DNA of 64,000 nt from assembly GCA_019055375.1 (NCBI GenBank), contig JAHQIW010003652.1, forward strand, positions 1 through 64,000. Reading direction: 5' to 3'. The stretch's first letter is position 1; each line of letters starts with the position of its first letter. The position numbers were made by a program, and so were the translations under genes. The notes beneath the pieces are model-generated. The model was not told the DNA's origin. It searched no databases and was given only the letters and a program-made list of their open reading frames with translations. Source of the stretch: Parelaphostrongylus tenuis (taxonomy: Eukaryota; Nematoda; Chromadorea; Rhabditida; Metastrongylidae). Below are positions 21,101 through 28,811 of this stretch, one piece after another.

Positions 21101-23931
21101 CTAAAGTGATCTATGCTGGACCATGGGCTAGCTTTCAGGTACTTAATGCGCATTTTGTTCTCAGAAAGAAATCTTTTCTGAGTTTTAGCCTGTCAATGGC
21201 CGTAAATTAGGTGTCAAGTTTGAGGATCGTGTTGCAAACGCTGGCGAAGTAGTGGTAGTGAGGAAGGTTAGTGAGCTTTGTTTTTTCTTGAAAGTTCGTT
21301 TAGGTACTATGAGGTTAGTGAAAAAGCAATTGCGGTTTATGCTACGTAAAATGTGTCGGATATATTGGGATATATTCGTGAGTAAATGAATGTTGTACAT
21401 AATTTCAGTGCGCATCTCTCGCTTTGAGTTCTATTATCAGTGACATATTGAGCGCTGTGGTTAGAGGTGCTCTGCATCGCATACATGCTGCGATGGTTCG
21501 ACGTCGTGCTCATGACTCACCAAACCATCCATCCCTCTATAGTCGGTAATTTGGTGTCAGACTGGTCTCTGAACTTATTGGGAGGATAAGCAGCACTGAC
21601 TCGGTTCAGCGGGAGGCCTTCGCGAGTTATTGTAAATGCCAGATGATGCATTCAATCACCTCAAACGAAGTTAAAAGAAGAACGAATGCATGGCGCATTC
21701 CTCAGGGATTGATAAACGCTGAGAGCTTTATCCTTATGGAGCTTTAGAAAAGAATATGAACAAAAAGCAAATTACAGTACTTTCCAATAGACTTTTTGAA
21801 ACCTCGTTTAAAGATTCAATATAGTCTGATAGAGTATTTTGAGCTTTTCATAAGGTCTGGTATAGCACCTCTAGTGCTAGACGTACGTTTTAGCTTTCTC
21901 ACAACCTCATCACAAACAACATGCCGTTCTCCTCACCTTTCTTAGGGGGAATTGACGCCGAAGAAGTACCACTCCACGTCAAATAAAAGTTAATACTGGT
22001 ATTGCGTTCTTTCAAAGTGATTGATTTTCGACTGCATGGCGTATGGCTAACAAGCGGGCATATGCAACAATACTCTTTAGTCGACTTTTTGGAGGCTTTG
22101 CTGAAAAAGAGTGCATTTGGCGCAGTGGTCAGAGGTGTCTGCATTGCATACATGGTTTATGGTTCGATTTCGCGTTCATGCTCACCGAGCCATCCATCTC
22201 TCTGGGCTCGGTGGATTGGTACCAGACTGACTTTAGACTTGTCTGGGAGGATAAGCAGCACTGATTCGGCTTAGCGGCAGGACACCGCCGAGTCATTGTA
22301 AAGGCCAGATATGCATTCAGTAACCTCAAATGAAGTTAAAAATCGAAGGCGAATGCATGATCACTACGCCGAGAGCTTTATCCTTTTTTATCCTTTGCTC
22401 AAAAAATTGAATGCAGTCTGATGAAATGTTCCTAAAAGAATAGGAAAAAATCAAAGCGATTTCTTCATTAGTTTTCAAATTGGATCGTGAAGCAGTGGAG
22501 GCAACTTGCAATTCCAACAACGTATCTGGCCGAGGAACAGTTTAAGGAATATGCAGTGCAGTGGTGGTTCAAGAAGTTTCGTTAAGGAGACCTTGGAGAT
22601 GAGGGAATTAGCAAAGATTGGGTTGCTTCTTCCCACCGACCAGTCGAGAGCAATCATCGAAGCTGACTCTCTCGGGACTACGCGAGGCGTTGTAGCAGAA
22701 CTCATCGTCGACCATTCTACGCTTGCTCGTTATTTGATTCGAGTACAAGGGTATACGCGGTTCTAGACCGATCGTAACCGCAATTGTTTTGCACAAGTTA
22801 AAAACATGTCTTTTGTTTATAATGCGTGGGCCCGCCTTATCCATTATTTGCGACCGAATGAATCTCAGTAATATATTCATTTATGTTGGCATCTTGTTTT
22901 GCACCAGCGTCTGGAAGCTCAACATCATAGCCAGCCGTTTAACCTGCGGAGAACGCTTTCCATGTTATGGCCAGTTCATTCGACTATCTTTGTAGATCGT
23001 GCTCAGATGCAGCAATAATCTGGTAATCACATAACATGTTTTGATCCTTTTGTGAGGTTTGGTAGACACTTATATAGTAACTGTACGGACCCGTTTCGCC
23101 ATTATAGGCTCATCACTAACACAGTGCCCTTCGGTTCATCCAACTCCCATGGGGATACATTCCTACAATTGAAATCGACGCCGAATCAAACAGATATACT
23201 TCATATTACCAGCAGCGAGCTCGACTGTTGGTCACTGCAATGTTAGGGGAATTCGTGACTCGACATACGGTAATTTATTAATTCGGCGTCGATTTCTTCA
23301 TAAGTAGGGTGTATCCCCGAAAAATCGGCTTGGACAGAAAGGCGCTATAGTACTGATGAGCCTGCAAGGGCGAAACGGGTTCGTTTCTAGTACTGTGTAA
23401 GTTCCCTACTAGATCTCACGAAAGGCTCGAAACATGTTATGTGATTATATTGTCAAAATTTGGGTAGGAATGATAATTTTTTTTTGCGTTTTTTCACTTC
23501 TTTTTGGTTTTTTTGCATAGAAGCATTCAATTAATTTCTTAGTTTGTTTGTAGTCAGCATGGAAATTTTTGTAAAGAGTAGTTACATGTGTACGAAACTC
23601 ATCTTTTCAAAAATATAATTAAGGTCACTGAAAAGAAGAAGCACAATGGAGGTATGCGCATAGACGAGGATCCGCTGGGCATTGTAGGACGCCGCTTCGC
23701 TGGACCAAGTGGTAAATTGGTTTGAACATTGCGTACTCATTTGATTTCAACAATCCTCCAGAGCATTGGTTAGATTTTTCTGTATGCAGAATTAGAGCAG
23801 TCGTTCAGATATCAGAGTATTTCGAGAAACAGCCTTGGAGAAGAGCGACTAACAGTTCTCAGTCATCCGGTCATGGAAAGGCGTTAGCTGTTTTCGACGA
23901 GGATGACAAAGGGACCTCGTCAAAGGCCTAA
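8926..23931 (+). CDS. mre-11: MRE11 double-strand-break repair nuclease, frame-broken copy
   Basis: MRE11 is the Mn-dependent nuclease of the MRE11-RAD50(-NBS1) complex that processes DNA double-strand breaks and telomeres in the nucleus (family knowledge). Exons 1-13 carry the phosphoesterase motifs in order: [37 protein letters not shown] and [11 protein letters not shown], then the capping-domain blocks [10 protein letters not shown] and [15 protein letters not shown]. Exons 14 and 15 are less certain. All exon phases agree, giving 459 codons through exon 13 once single-base indels are discounted. Those indels lie in exons 1, 2, 10, 11, 12 and 15, several in short A or T runs, while exons 3-9 and 13 are clean. 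The copy is therefore either a recently decayed pseudogene or a patch of poor consensus. Introns hold SINEs, foldbacks and TIR elements. Confidence 0.9.
9281..9574. mobile_element. Foldback of two inverted tRNA-like MITEs
   Basis: The left arm (9281-9392), with ACCCAATAATGTGGAGT and GGGATTCGAACCCAGATC, is mirrored by the right arm (9464-9574), with GATCTGAGTTCGAATCCCGG and CCACATTATTGGGT. Lies in MRE11 intron 1. Confidence 0.85.
9575..10260. repeat. Cluster of second-family SINE-like fragments
   Basis: Blocks CTCTCCGGCAGTCAATAGTG, CCTGGCTATCCTCGAGTTTG and CCTGGCTATCCTCGGGATTG recur here. A tRNA-like head (AGTGGTGCTCGTCGCACAGT) stands at about 10056. Fills most of MRE11 intron 1. Confidence 0.55.
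10338..10615 (+). repeat. tRNA-derived SINE copy, diverged
   Basis: Head GGGGCAGTGACTAGAGGT, box-B-like GGTTCGATTC, tail GATAGCTTTATCCTTTTATC. Ends about 30 bp before MRE11 exon 2. Confidence 0.7.
10646..10722 (+). CDS. mre-11: MRE11 exon 2, with two frameshifts
   Basis: Acceptor TTCTTTAG, donor AG|GTTCG. Encodes the segment [18 protein letters not shown] plus VDMVLL leading to the GGD motif. One T is missing at AACACTTTGAAG and one A is surplus at CTGACTAG. With both discounted the exon is phase 2 to phase 1 and fits its neighbours exactly. Confidence 0.85.
10787..12035. mobile_element. Long-TIR element with a nested foldback
   Basis: Left end GGGGACAAATGAAAAGCC, TTTTTCATAGGAGTGTTAG. The right end (11880-12030) is its reverse complement, including CCTATGAAAAAGTTGCTACC. 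Inside, 10980-11115 and 11215-11355 form another inverted pair (GGGTCTTTGGCCAA / TTGGCCAAAGACCC), and a complete foldback occupies 11463-11873. No transposase frame is seen. Lies in MRE11 intron 2. Confidence 0.7.
11463..11873. mobile_element. Foldback element nested in the TIR element
   Basis: Arms 11463-11636 and 11700-11873 are reverse complements: TTGTAGCAAGGAGGGAGG against CCTCCCTCCTTGCTACAA, and ACGAGGTTGGTACGCCAGG against CTGGCGTACCAACCTCGT. The loop is about 60 bp. Confidence 0.85.
12164..12255 (+). CDS. mre-11: MRE11 exon 3
   Basis: Acceptor TTTCAG, donor GAG|GTGAGG, phase 1 to 0. Encodes [17 protein letters not shown] and LLRQYCLND without interruption. The GD of GGDLF is a metal ligand motif. 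Confidence 0.95.
12316..12415 (-). repeat. Fragment of the 8.3-kb tRNA-like family
   Basis: GCGCGGGTTCACCCTCGCCT followed by ACTTTTGCGTACCACTCA and GTTCTCGGTTATATA matches the right arm at 8331-8414. Confidence 0.6.
12471..12542 (+). CDS. mre-11: MRE11 exon 4
   Basis: 72 nt, phase 0 to 0, acceptor TTTTGAG, donor GAG|GTTAG. Encodes [16 protein letters not shown] and FDRVNYE. Confidence 0.93.
12885..13435. mobile_element. Long-TIR element, compact copy
   Basis: Left TIR from about 12890 (ACAAGAATTTTTCATAGGAG, CTCTAGCTGTAGCCGTA). The right TIR (13265-13435) is its reverse complement (TAACACTATGGAAATTTTTG on the plus strand). No coding content. Lies in MRE11 intron 4. Confidence 0.7.
13436..15559. 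other. MRE11 intron 4 interior
   Basis: From 13800 to 14240 the motif TTTTAGTAGTCATT recurs three times as degenerate ends of a TIR-like repeat. The rest is unique-looking AT-rich sequence in which no exon or RNA gene could be supported. Confidence 0.4.
15560..16150. mobile_element. Diverged inverted-repeat element
   Basis: TTTTATTCAAACATAAGCGC at the left pairs loosely with the reverse complement of TTTTTGTGCATATATAACTT at the right. AAAAATCGCGCGCGG pairs with CGCGCGCGGTTCTCGATTT. Shares the CAAAAGCATA...GTATAGAAAA block with 37255-37330. Confidence 0.5.
16574..16642 (+). CDS. mre-11: MRE11 exon 5
   Basis: 69 nt, phase 0 to 0, acceptor TTTCAG, donor AAG|GTTTT. Encodes [20 protein letters not shown], with the GNHDD phosphoesterase motif carrying the catalytic His. 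Confidence 0.97.
16732..16812 (+). CDS. mre-11: MRE11 exon 6
   Basis: 81 nt, phase 0 to 0, acceptor TTATAG, donor GAT|GTGAGT. Encodes [19 protein letters not shown] and ISDIDQID. Confidence 0.97.
16881..16974 (+). CDS. mre-11: MRE11 exon 7
   Basis: 94 nt, phase 0 to 1, acceptor TGTTTAG, donor CAG|GTTTAG. Encodes [20 protein letters not shown] and [11 protein letters not shown]. Confidence 0.97.
17330..17475. mobile_element. Short TIR-flanked repeat with tRNA-like core
   Basis: GAGTGCAGTGGTGTGCAAAA at the left is mirrored by TTTTGGACATCACTCTACAC at the right. The core has GGGATTCGAACCCAC and CGTTGCACTACTGACGC. Lies in MRE11 intron 7. Confidence 0.65.
17580..17672 (+). repeat. Partial copy of the same tRNA-like repeat
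   Basis: GGTTCGAGCCCCACCTGACG, GTTTTTGCACAGCACTCTAC, ATCATTGGGT: the right half of the family. Confidence 0.6.
17735..18050. repeat. Two diverged tRNA-like repeat fragments
   Basis: GATGTGCAAATATTCAACAT with AGGCGGAAGGTGAAACC at the left, and GGTGAAACGCGTTTTCTACT further right, match the 8.3-kb family loosely. Confidence 0.4.
18077..18382 (-). repeat. tRNA-derived SINE copy, well conserved
   Basis: Nearly identical to the copy at 8467-8754 over TGACTCGCGGTGGCCTCCCG and GACCCCGGAGGGATGGATGG. It lies in MRE11 intron 7 in antisense. Confidence 0.85.
18510..18594 (+). CDS. mre-11: MRE11 exon 8
   Basis: 85 nt, phase 1 to 2, acceptor CTCTTAG, donor AAG|GTTAGT. Encodes [20 protein letters not shown] then NRPI; the His of HQNR is a metal ligand in the family. 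Confidence 0.97.
19298..19395 (+). CDS. mre-11: MRE11 exon 9
   Basis: 98 nt, phase 2 to 1, acceptor TTATTGAAG (weak), donor CCAC|GTAAGT. Encodes [20 protein letters not shown] then GHEHECKP, the last metal-binding motif. Confidence 0.95.
19491..19616 (+). CDS. mre-11: MRE11 exon 10, frameshifted, QPG motif altered
   Basis: Acceptor TTTAG, donor AAG|GTGGAG. Reads [11 protein letters not shown] in one frame, then FYIL and [16 protein letters not shown] in another; one surplus G near 19526-19531 restores 41 codons and correct phases. Where the family has an invariant QPG before STIATSL, this frame reads NRD, while the other frame reads QPG, as if a base were lost and another gained around it. 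Confidence 0.9.
19700..19939 (-). repeat. tRNA-derived SINE copy, diverged
   Basis: CTGAATGCATATCTGGCCTT then TACAATGACTC, and at the right CTCTAACCGCTGCGCTATTT. Confidence 0.65.
20110..20240 (+). repeat. SINE-like head of the second family
   Basis: ATAGCGCAGTGGTTTGTGGT followed by GTTCGTTCAATCTTCTCC and CATTCTCTTGCAATTATTCG. Confidence 0.45.
20427..20700 (+). repeat. tRNA-derived SINE copy, diverged
   Basis: GTCGATGGTTCGGTCCCGCG, GGCGGCCTTCACGAGTCATT, CTCAGGGGTTGATCCGCTGA. The tRNA-like head is partly lost. Confidence 0.65.
20788..20884 (+). CDS. mre-11: MRE11 exon 11, frameshifted
   Basis: Acceptor TTCCAG, donor GGC|GTAAGG. VKGRK is in one frame and [20 protein letters not shown] plus DCLPEG in the next; one surplus A in the run CGAAAAATT accounts for it and gives 32 codons, phase 0 to 0. 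Confidence 0.9.
20947..21138 (+). CDS. mre-11: MRE11 exon 12, two frameshifts
   Basis: Acceptor TTTTCAG, donor CAG|GTACTT. Contains [39 protein letters not shown] and [12 protein letters not shown] surplus T in GTTTGAAAAG and a missing A in CTAAAGTGATC compensate to 64 codons; without them there are in-frame stops. Confidence 0.88.
21189..21266 (+). CDS. mre-11: MRE11 exon 13
   Basis: 78 nt, phase 0 to 0, acceptor GTTTTAG, donor AAG|GTTAGT. Encodes [18 protein letters not shown] and GEVVVVRK, the end of the conserved capping domain. Uninterrupted. Confidence 0.95.
21451..21738 (+). repeat. tRNA-derived SINE copy
   Basis: Head GAGCGCTGTGGTTAGAGGTG, middle GGATAAGCAGCACTGACTCG, tail GAGAGCTTTATCCTTAT. 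Lies in MRE11 intron 13. Confidence 0.8.
22106..22395 (+). repeat. tRNA-derived SINE copy
   Basis: Head GTGCATTTGGCGCAGTGGTC, middle GAGGATAAGCAGCACTGATT, tail GAGAGCTTTATCCTTTTTTA. Confidence 0.8.
22500..22765 (+). mobile_element. Mariner remnant, N-terminal DNA-binding part
   Basis: Frames shift between VQWWFKKFR and GDLEMR, then [20 protein letters not shown] and [13 protein letters not shown] match the second helix-turn-helix of mariner transposases. At least one frameshift and stop; no catalytic region and no TIR seen. Confidence 0.75.
23021..23454. mobile_element. Foldback element
   Basis: Outer arms AATCACATAACATGTTTTGA / CGAAACATGTTATGTGATT and inner arms AAATCGACGCCGAATCAA / AATTCGGCGTCGATTTC, with CCCGTTTCGCC / GGCGAAACGGG between. 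Lies between MRE11 exons 13 and 14. Confidence 0.8.
23624..23711 (+). CDS. mre-11: Probable MRE11 exon 14
   Basis: 88 nt open frame, acceptor ATTAAG, donor G|GTAAAT, phase 0 to 1. Encodes [20 protein letters not shown], a basic then acidic linker of the kind expected after the capping domain. Support is from phase and position only. Confidence 0.55.
23790..23931 (+). CDS. mre-11: Probable MRE11 exon 15, frameshifted
   Basis: After acceptor TATGCAG, phase 1 reads [20 protein letters not shown] then TVLSHPVME. With one A restored in the GGAAAGG run it continues [17 protein letters not shown] and stops at 23929-23931. This resembles the vertebrate [20 protein letters not shown] block. Whether the stop is real or a further break is unclear. 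Confidence 0.55.
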
Positions 23932-24260
23932 TCAAGATTTCAGAGCGGCTCTGGAGGTGATTATTTGGGAAGTATAATGACAGCAATGAGGGTGATAACA
24001 GTTCGTATTGGGTGAAAAACCGAAGAGAGACAAATCACCTGGGAGGGAATGACTTCTGTAGAGGTCGTACCGACCACAATCTCCTCACTATACGAGTTAT
24101 CGTTTATTGTGAAGGTATTTTCAGACATGCCGCGATTCTATGAAATCGAAGCTGAAAACAGTTACCTGCCCCAGAAATAGATTTCGACGTAAATGGTTCT
24201 TCAATATTTTCCTCTTCTATAAGAATATATTTAGCTGCTCTATTCAAGGAATTTGGTAAC

Positions 24261-24485
24261 TTGAAGTCTGACGAATTCGAAATGATGGTGCGCAACGATC
24301 TGAATCTGTTAAAGCGTCAGCGTATGACGTTCAACAGGATACTACTGCCACACATCAACAGATCATGGAAGTCGATGGTAGCTGAAGAAGTATCTGCCAC
24401 ACGAAACTATGTGGTTCAAATTATAAACACCTCCAAGCTCATCTACCCAGATGTTGTACATTTTCGGTGCTTATATGTTAGATAG
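24261..24485 (+). CDS. Unrecognised open frame, 74 codons
   Basis: Reads FEMMVRNDLNLLKRQRMTFN and further SWKSMVAEEVSATRNYVV, with codon-like composition, directly downstream of MRE11 and running into the left TIR of the element at 24466. No family recognised; it may be a gene fragment, an exon of a downstream gene or chance. Confidence 0.25.
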   Translation: MKSDEFEMMVRNDLNLLKRQRMTFNRILLPHINRSWKSMVAEEVSATRNYVVQIINTSKLIYPDVVHFRCLYVR

Positions 24486-25373
24486 CAATAAATGAATATT
24501 CGACCTATTCGCTGGACAAGGATTTTTCATAAGAGTGTCACTAATCATTCGAAAGTCAAATCTCTGGCTAGAACCGTACATAGTCGTTTACTGAAAAAAG
24601 CCTTTTTAAAACGTTGTAGCACTCAAAGTAATGTTATGCTCCACACCTCCGCGCGTTCTCATTTTCTTGCGCGTATAATCCGCGGGAGGTATGAAAAGCA
24701 TATGAACGTATAGAGAATATATCGTAGAATCAGAATTAATGGTTTTATATGGAGTTTCCTTTGAAATGACGATAAAATTCCGATTGAAAACAAGTTGCAC
24801 CCTACATGTCTAACACGTCAGGGCATCGATCGGTCGTCCCGCCTATCAGCCCGTGTGTTGGCCGGTAAACAAGCTCGCCGAATATGTGAAACTCGATCGT
24901 ATTATCTCCGCTACCCTGCAGTGAAACGGTCTTTTCTAGAAAATAAGCGTAGCGTTGGAATCATTGAAATCTACGCTTTGATTGATTAATGATAATCTAA
25001 AGAAAGAGGTCTGTCCGACGAGGTTTAACGGACAAATCATTTTCCTTTACAGTGCTATCAAAAGAGGTCTCCTAACTTGCAAATACATTTTTGAGTTTTT
25101 AGAGACTTGTGCTATCGAAATAGTATTAGCGGTATAAAGAAGGAGTTTGTCCAGCGAAATATAAGCGAGATAAGAGTAAAAAACGCGTGATCTTGTAGAA
25201 CATAATTTTATCTCGGAGTTTTCAGCGTTATAAAAATGTTTCGAAAAACTGGCCTTGTACGGCTTTAACCAGAGATTAACGCTTCCGAATTATCACTAAC
25301 ACTCGTATGAAATTCTTGTCCAGAGAATAAGATAGGAAATCCATTCAGTGCCGTCTAACATATGAGCACCCAC
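24466..25373. mobile_element. Long-TIR element, complete-looking
   Basis: Left end ATGTTAGATAGCAATAAATG and right end, read on the minus strand, ATGTTAGACGGCACTGAATG. The ends pair over about 150-200 bp including TTTTTCATAAGAGTGTCAC / GTGTTAGTGATAATTCGG. About 900 bp, no transposase frame: non-autonomous. Confidence 0.75.
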
Positions 25374-25500
25374 TTTTATCCTCTTCTAAAATGGCTGCTA
25401 TCGACTTTTTTCATAGAAAAACGTGATTGGTCCTACCCTGGTTTTGCCTTTAGATTGCTATGTAATTTTTTGAGTGGTCTCGCAAAATGCTGCTGGTGAG

Positions 25501-26061
25501 TTGTGGATAATTGCTGTGCCCTTGTCATTTCAAGTGCTATTCTATCAGCATTATTTGGAGTAGCTTTATACTTTGATCGACTGTACTCACTTCTCGATTG
25601 CGCGTTTCTCCTATTCTTTCGAGATATATCTGCTTCCAAAATTGGCTTATTCGTAGTCGCTAGGATAGGAACAATTTATAGTGATTCCAAGTGAATTCGT
25701 CAACCAGAGCTGAGTTTTTGGTTCGGTTGCTTTTCTTGTGAATGAAGTGTCGAATTTCTGCTTTTCCGTGGGTCATATCATTAAAAACCTGTTTTCTGCT
25801 ACACGGTGACCTCTTTTAAGTTTACTAGTTGTACCATGCTTTACAGTCTTGTGACCCCTATTGATTGTTCGCAGCTGTGTTGTTATCATTGTTGTTATTC
25901 CAATTTCTGTACGTTTGTATGGTCTCTCAGCTGTTCTTTTTATTCAAAAATTCTATGAAAGATACAAATCTGATGCATACAAGTGGTACACGTTGATAAG
26001 AACATCGTACAATGTATTTTGTATTGGAAAACGTCAAGATATAGACGACAAGAACCGTTAG
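25501..26061 (+). CDS. Two unrecognised hydrophobic open frames
   Basis: The frame at 25503-25694 encodes CCALVISSAILSALFGVALY and later FLLFFRDISASKIGLFVVAR. The frame at 25861-26061 encodes SCVVIIVVIPISVRLYGLSA, VLFIQKFYERYKSDAYKW. Both contain membrane-type segments and lie in the same orientation. A TTCGCAG acceptor-like site precedes the second. They could be exons of a small membrane protein, but no family is recognised. Confidence 0.25.
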
Positions 26062-26494
26062 CATAGAAGATTTGTATACGAAATTGAGTCACCTGTGTAG
26101 TCAAAAAGAGAACCGGAGAAAAAACAGCTTGATATGTGTAATGTGATTCTGATAGTTGAAAGGATGGAAGGATATGCCTATAGAAACAGCCCTATAACAC
26201 CATACCAGCTGGTTGTGGTCCAGTTGTTACGAAGGAACTATGAAATCGAACGTAACTACCTAGAGTGCTCGCACTATGATCATTGTGAAAAGTCGAGATT
26301 GAAGAGAAATTATTAAGTAATATGCCTCATGAGAGCTTAAATAGAGGAGTAGAGTATAGTAGTAGTCATTCCAGGCAACGCAATCAAAGAAATCAACATT
26401 TTAAAGCTACCAAAATGAGTTGAAAGCGTTATAAGCGATGAAAAAAATGACGGAAAACAGGTGTGGTGGAGTTGTCATCTCATCAATTTTTTGA

Positions 26495-26514
26495 GCCTAA
26501 GCCTAAGCCTAAGC
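26495..26514. repeat. Interstitial telomere-type repeat
   Basis: Three GCCTAA units plus GC, i.e. the complement of the nematode telomere unit TTAGGC. Confidence 0.7.
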
Positions 26515-27276
26515 AAACTCTTTTAATTTCTAAAAATCAATTTAAAAGATACTTCAAAAACTGGTGAGACCACAACTCTCTACGATGGCCGAGAAATAAA
26601 TGAAAGTTTGGTTTCAGTGGAAGAGTACTGTAACCAGTAACATTAACATGAACTAATAAAGATTTGGTTTTGATAATAGTCATGAAATTACCAAACTCGC
26701 AGTGAACTTAGAAGAAGGGCAATACTCATGAAAACTGATGCGAAATTGCGGTGATGAATAAAAATCCACTTGTAGATGATATCGACCATGCAAGTACATC
26801 CATCGTCATTGTCACATAAGCAATCAATACCTATCAAATCCACGAGTGACGGCTATACACACACAAATTCGACACTTTGATGAGTGAGCAGCTGATGTTT
26901 AGCTTTTCCCTAGGAATATTAGGCGCTTAACCTGAGAGGTATGCTAGCAACATGTAACCGTAGCATTGCCACTGAATTCGTTCGTCATTAACTCGTATTT
27001 CCTAGTTGAAAGTATGAGTTCGGTGAATCTCCGCCGTAGAGTAGAAGTGGATGGGAGCGAGATGGGATTACTAGCTACCGTATGACTGGGATATGACTCA
27101 CAAGTACAATAGTTGGTGGTTCTTGTTAATAAGAATAGTCAGAAAATATTGAAAACTACATAGAACATGCAGTAAAGCGATGAAGAATGAAGGAAAAGAT
27201 ATGATATAAAATATGGTAATATGTGCAGAAGACGGACTATCGATTTATCAATTAACAATTATCAATTAATGGGCGC

Positions 27277-27375
27277 CTAATAGGCATGAGTGAGTGGAGT
27301 CATGTGTGAACTACCCTGTTGTAGCCATGGTTCTGGTTGAACAGTGTCAGCACTCCTTAGCGGTGCTCGTGGAAC
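27277..27375 (-). CDS. nhr-6: NR4A last coding exon
   Basis: 99 nt, acceptor GATTTCAG, phase 0, 32 residues ([13 protein letters not shown], then [16 protein letters not shown]) and stop TAG. No canonical AATAAA was obvious just downstream. Confidence 0.75.
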   Translation of the reverse strand, partial: VPRAPLRSADTVQPEPWLQQGSSHMTPLTHAY

Positions 27376-28756
27376 CTGAAATCGGTCGTTAGCGATCTTT
27401 GATGCTTATTTTGTTAATGATGATTTTTGGGATTCCCTTCTATCCTTTAACGATCCCTCCTCACATCTATGGTGTGAATCCCAGCACTTATCGCATTCAA
27501 TCCCCGTCTCCCTCATCAACGAAGCTCTTTAAACATCCCGTTGTGGTTTCGGCTGCTTGAGAAATGTCGCCTTCTTTGCGAGTATTGTCACAGCTGGTCA
27601 AATCGATCCTATCGAGGGTCCTATGATATCTAAGCCAAAGCGTTCCCACCGGATTCCAAATGAGTCTGGAACCAATTTGGTGATCGCGAAGTGATGTGGG
27701 AACTTGCTAAGTCCAAGATGATGTTGAACAAGCACCGTGCTCGGATGGTCTCGTCACCACTGTGTTGTCGCCCCCTGACGAATTTTTCAAGGGAATGAAA
27801 AATACAAAACGACTCACCTCAGTGACGTGGATGAGATTTGGAGGAAGGCTGATTTGGTGAGCAAGACAGTACTCGATCACTTCTACACCCAAGATATGGA
27901 ACACATCGAATGCATACACCTTACGATTTGAGAAATGATTTTTGTACGAATTCTAAAAATCAGTATGCATCTTTGTCATACCTGCTCTACAATTCGGGCT
28001 AATTTGTTCGGTTGTGCGGTACTACAGTGATCTTTCAATGCATTCACAACTTTGCTTTGCACATGATCGACAGCAGCTTTGCTGTGTAATTCCAGTAAAT
28101 TATTGTCTGAAATATCTCAATAATATGTAGTAAAAAGAATAATAAGTCGCTTTGTGGTTCTGCCTCAAACTGCATTAGTTAAAAATCGATATTTTTCTCT
28201 AAATATCCTAGGGAGAAATTTAATATGTGCAAGGCGACAAGAGGAAGTCCTCAGAGGTAGTAAGGAAATCTTCGGTATAATAACGGTTTTTTCAGGGCAA
28301 TCGGCATTGCTGATGGGATAAAAAACCACGACGTATTCGACTCCATTCGTAACATCTTAGAGGTGGCTGATGCACACTCGATCTATACAGTAATGCTCGT
28401 AGACCTAGTGATAAAGCAAGCCTATACTTCGTCCTATCTGACAATTCTAGAGCTAATAACTCCGATCTCGGACACATGATGCATCTGTTTTGGGGCACCT
28501 CTAACCACTTCGCAACACTCACTACTAATTGAGGTATTCGCTGAGGTGAAAAGATGAAATCTAATATTTAATATTGACACTCAATAATCACAAGAGATAA
28601 TGAGAAAATAGGTAAGAATTCGAGTTGAAAAGTCACCAAAGTTTACTCTGGTACCTATATTTTTTTTAATATCGATGTTTTCTAACGCTGGAACTTTCAT
28701 ACAAAGAATTTATATAAAGAACGATAGCACATTTTGTTGTGAAATCACTCATATGG

Positions 28757-28811
<55 letters not shown>

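Noticed and set aside
28758..28805. AT run as an origin or matrix region
   Set aside because: A plain microsatellite; nothing else supports a function.
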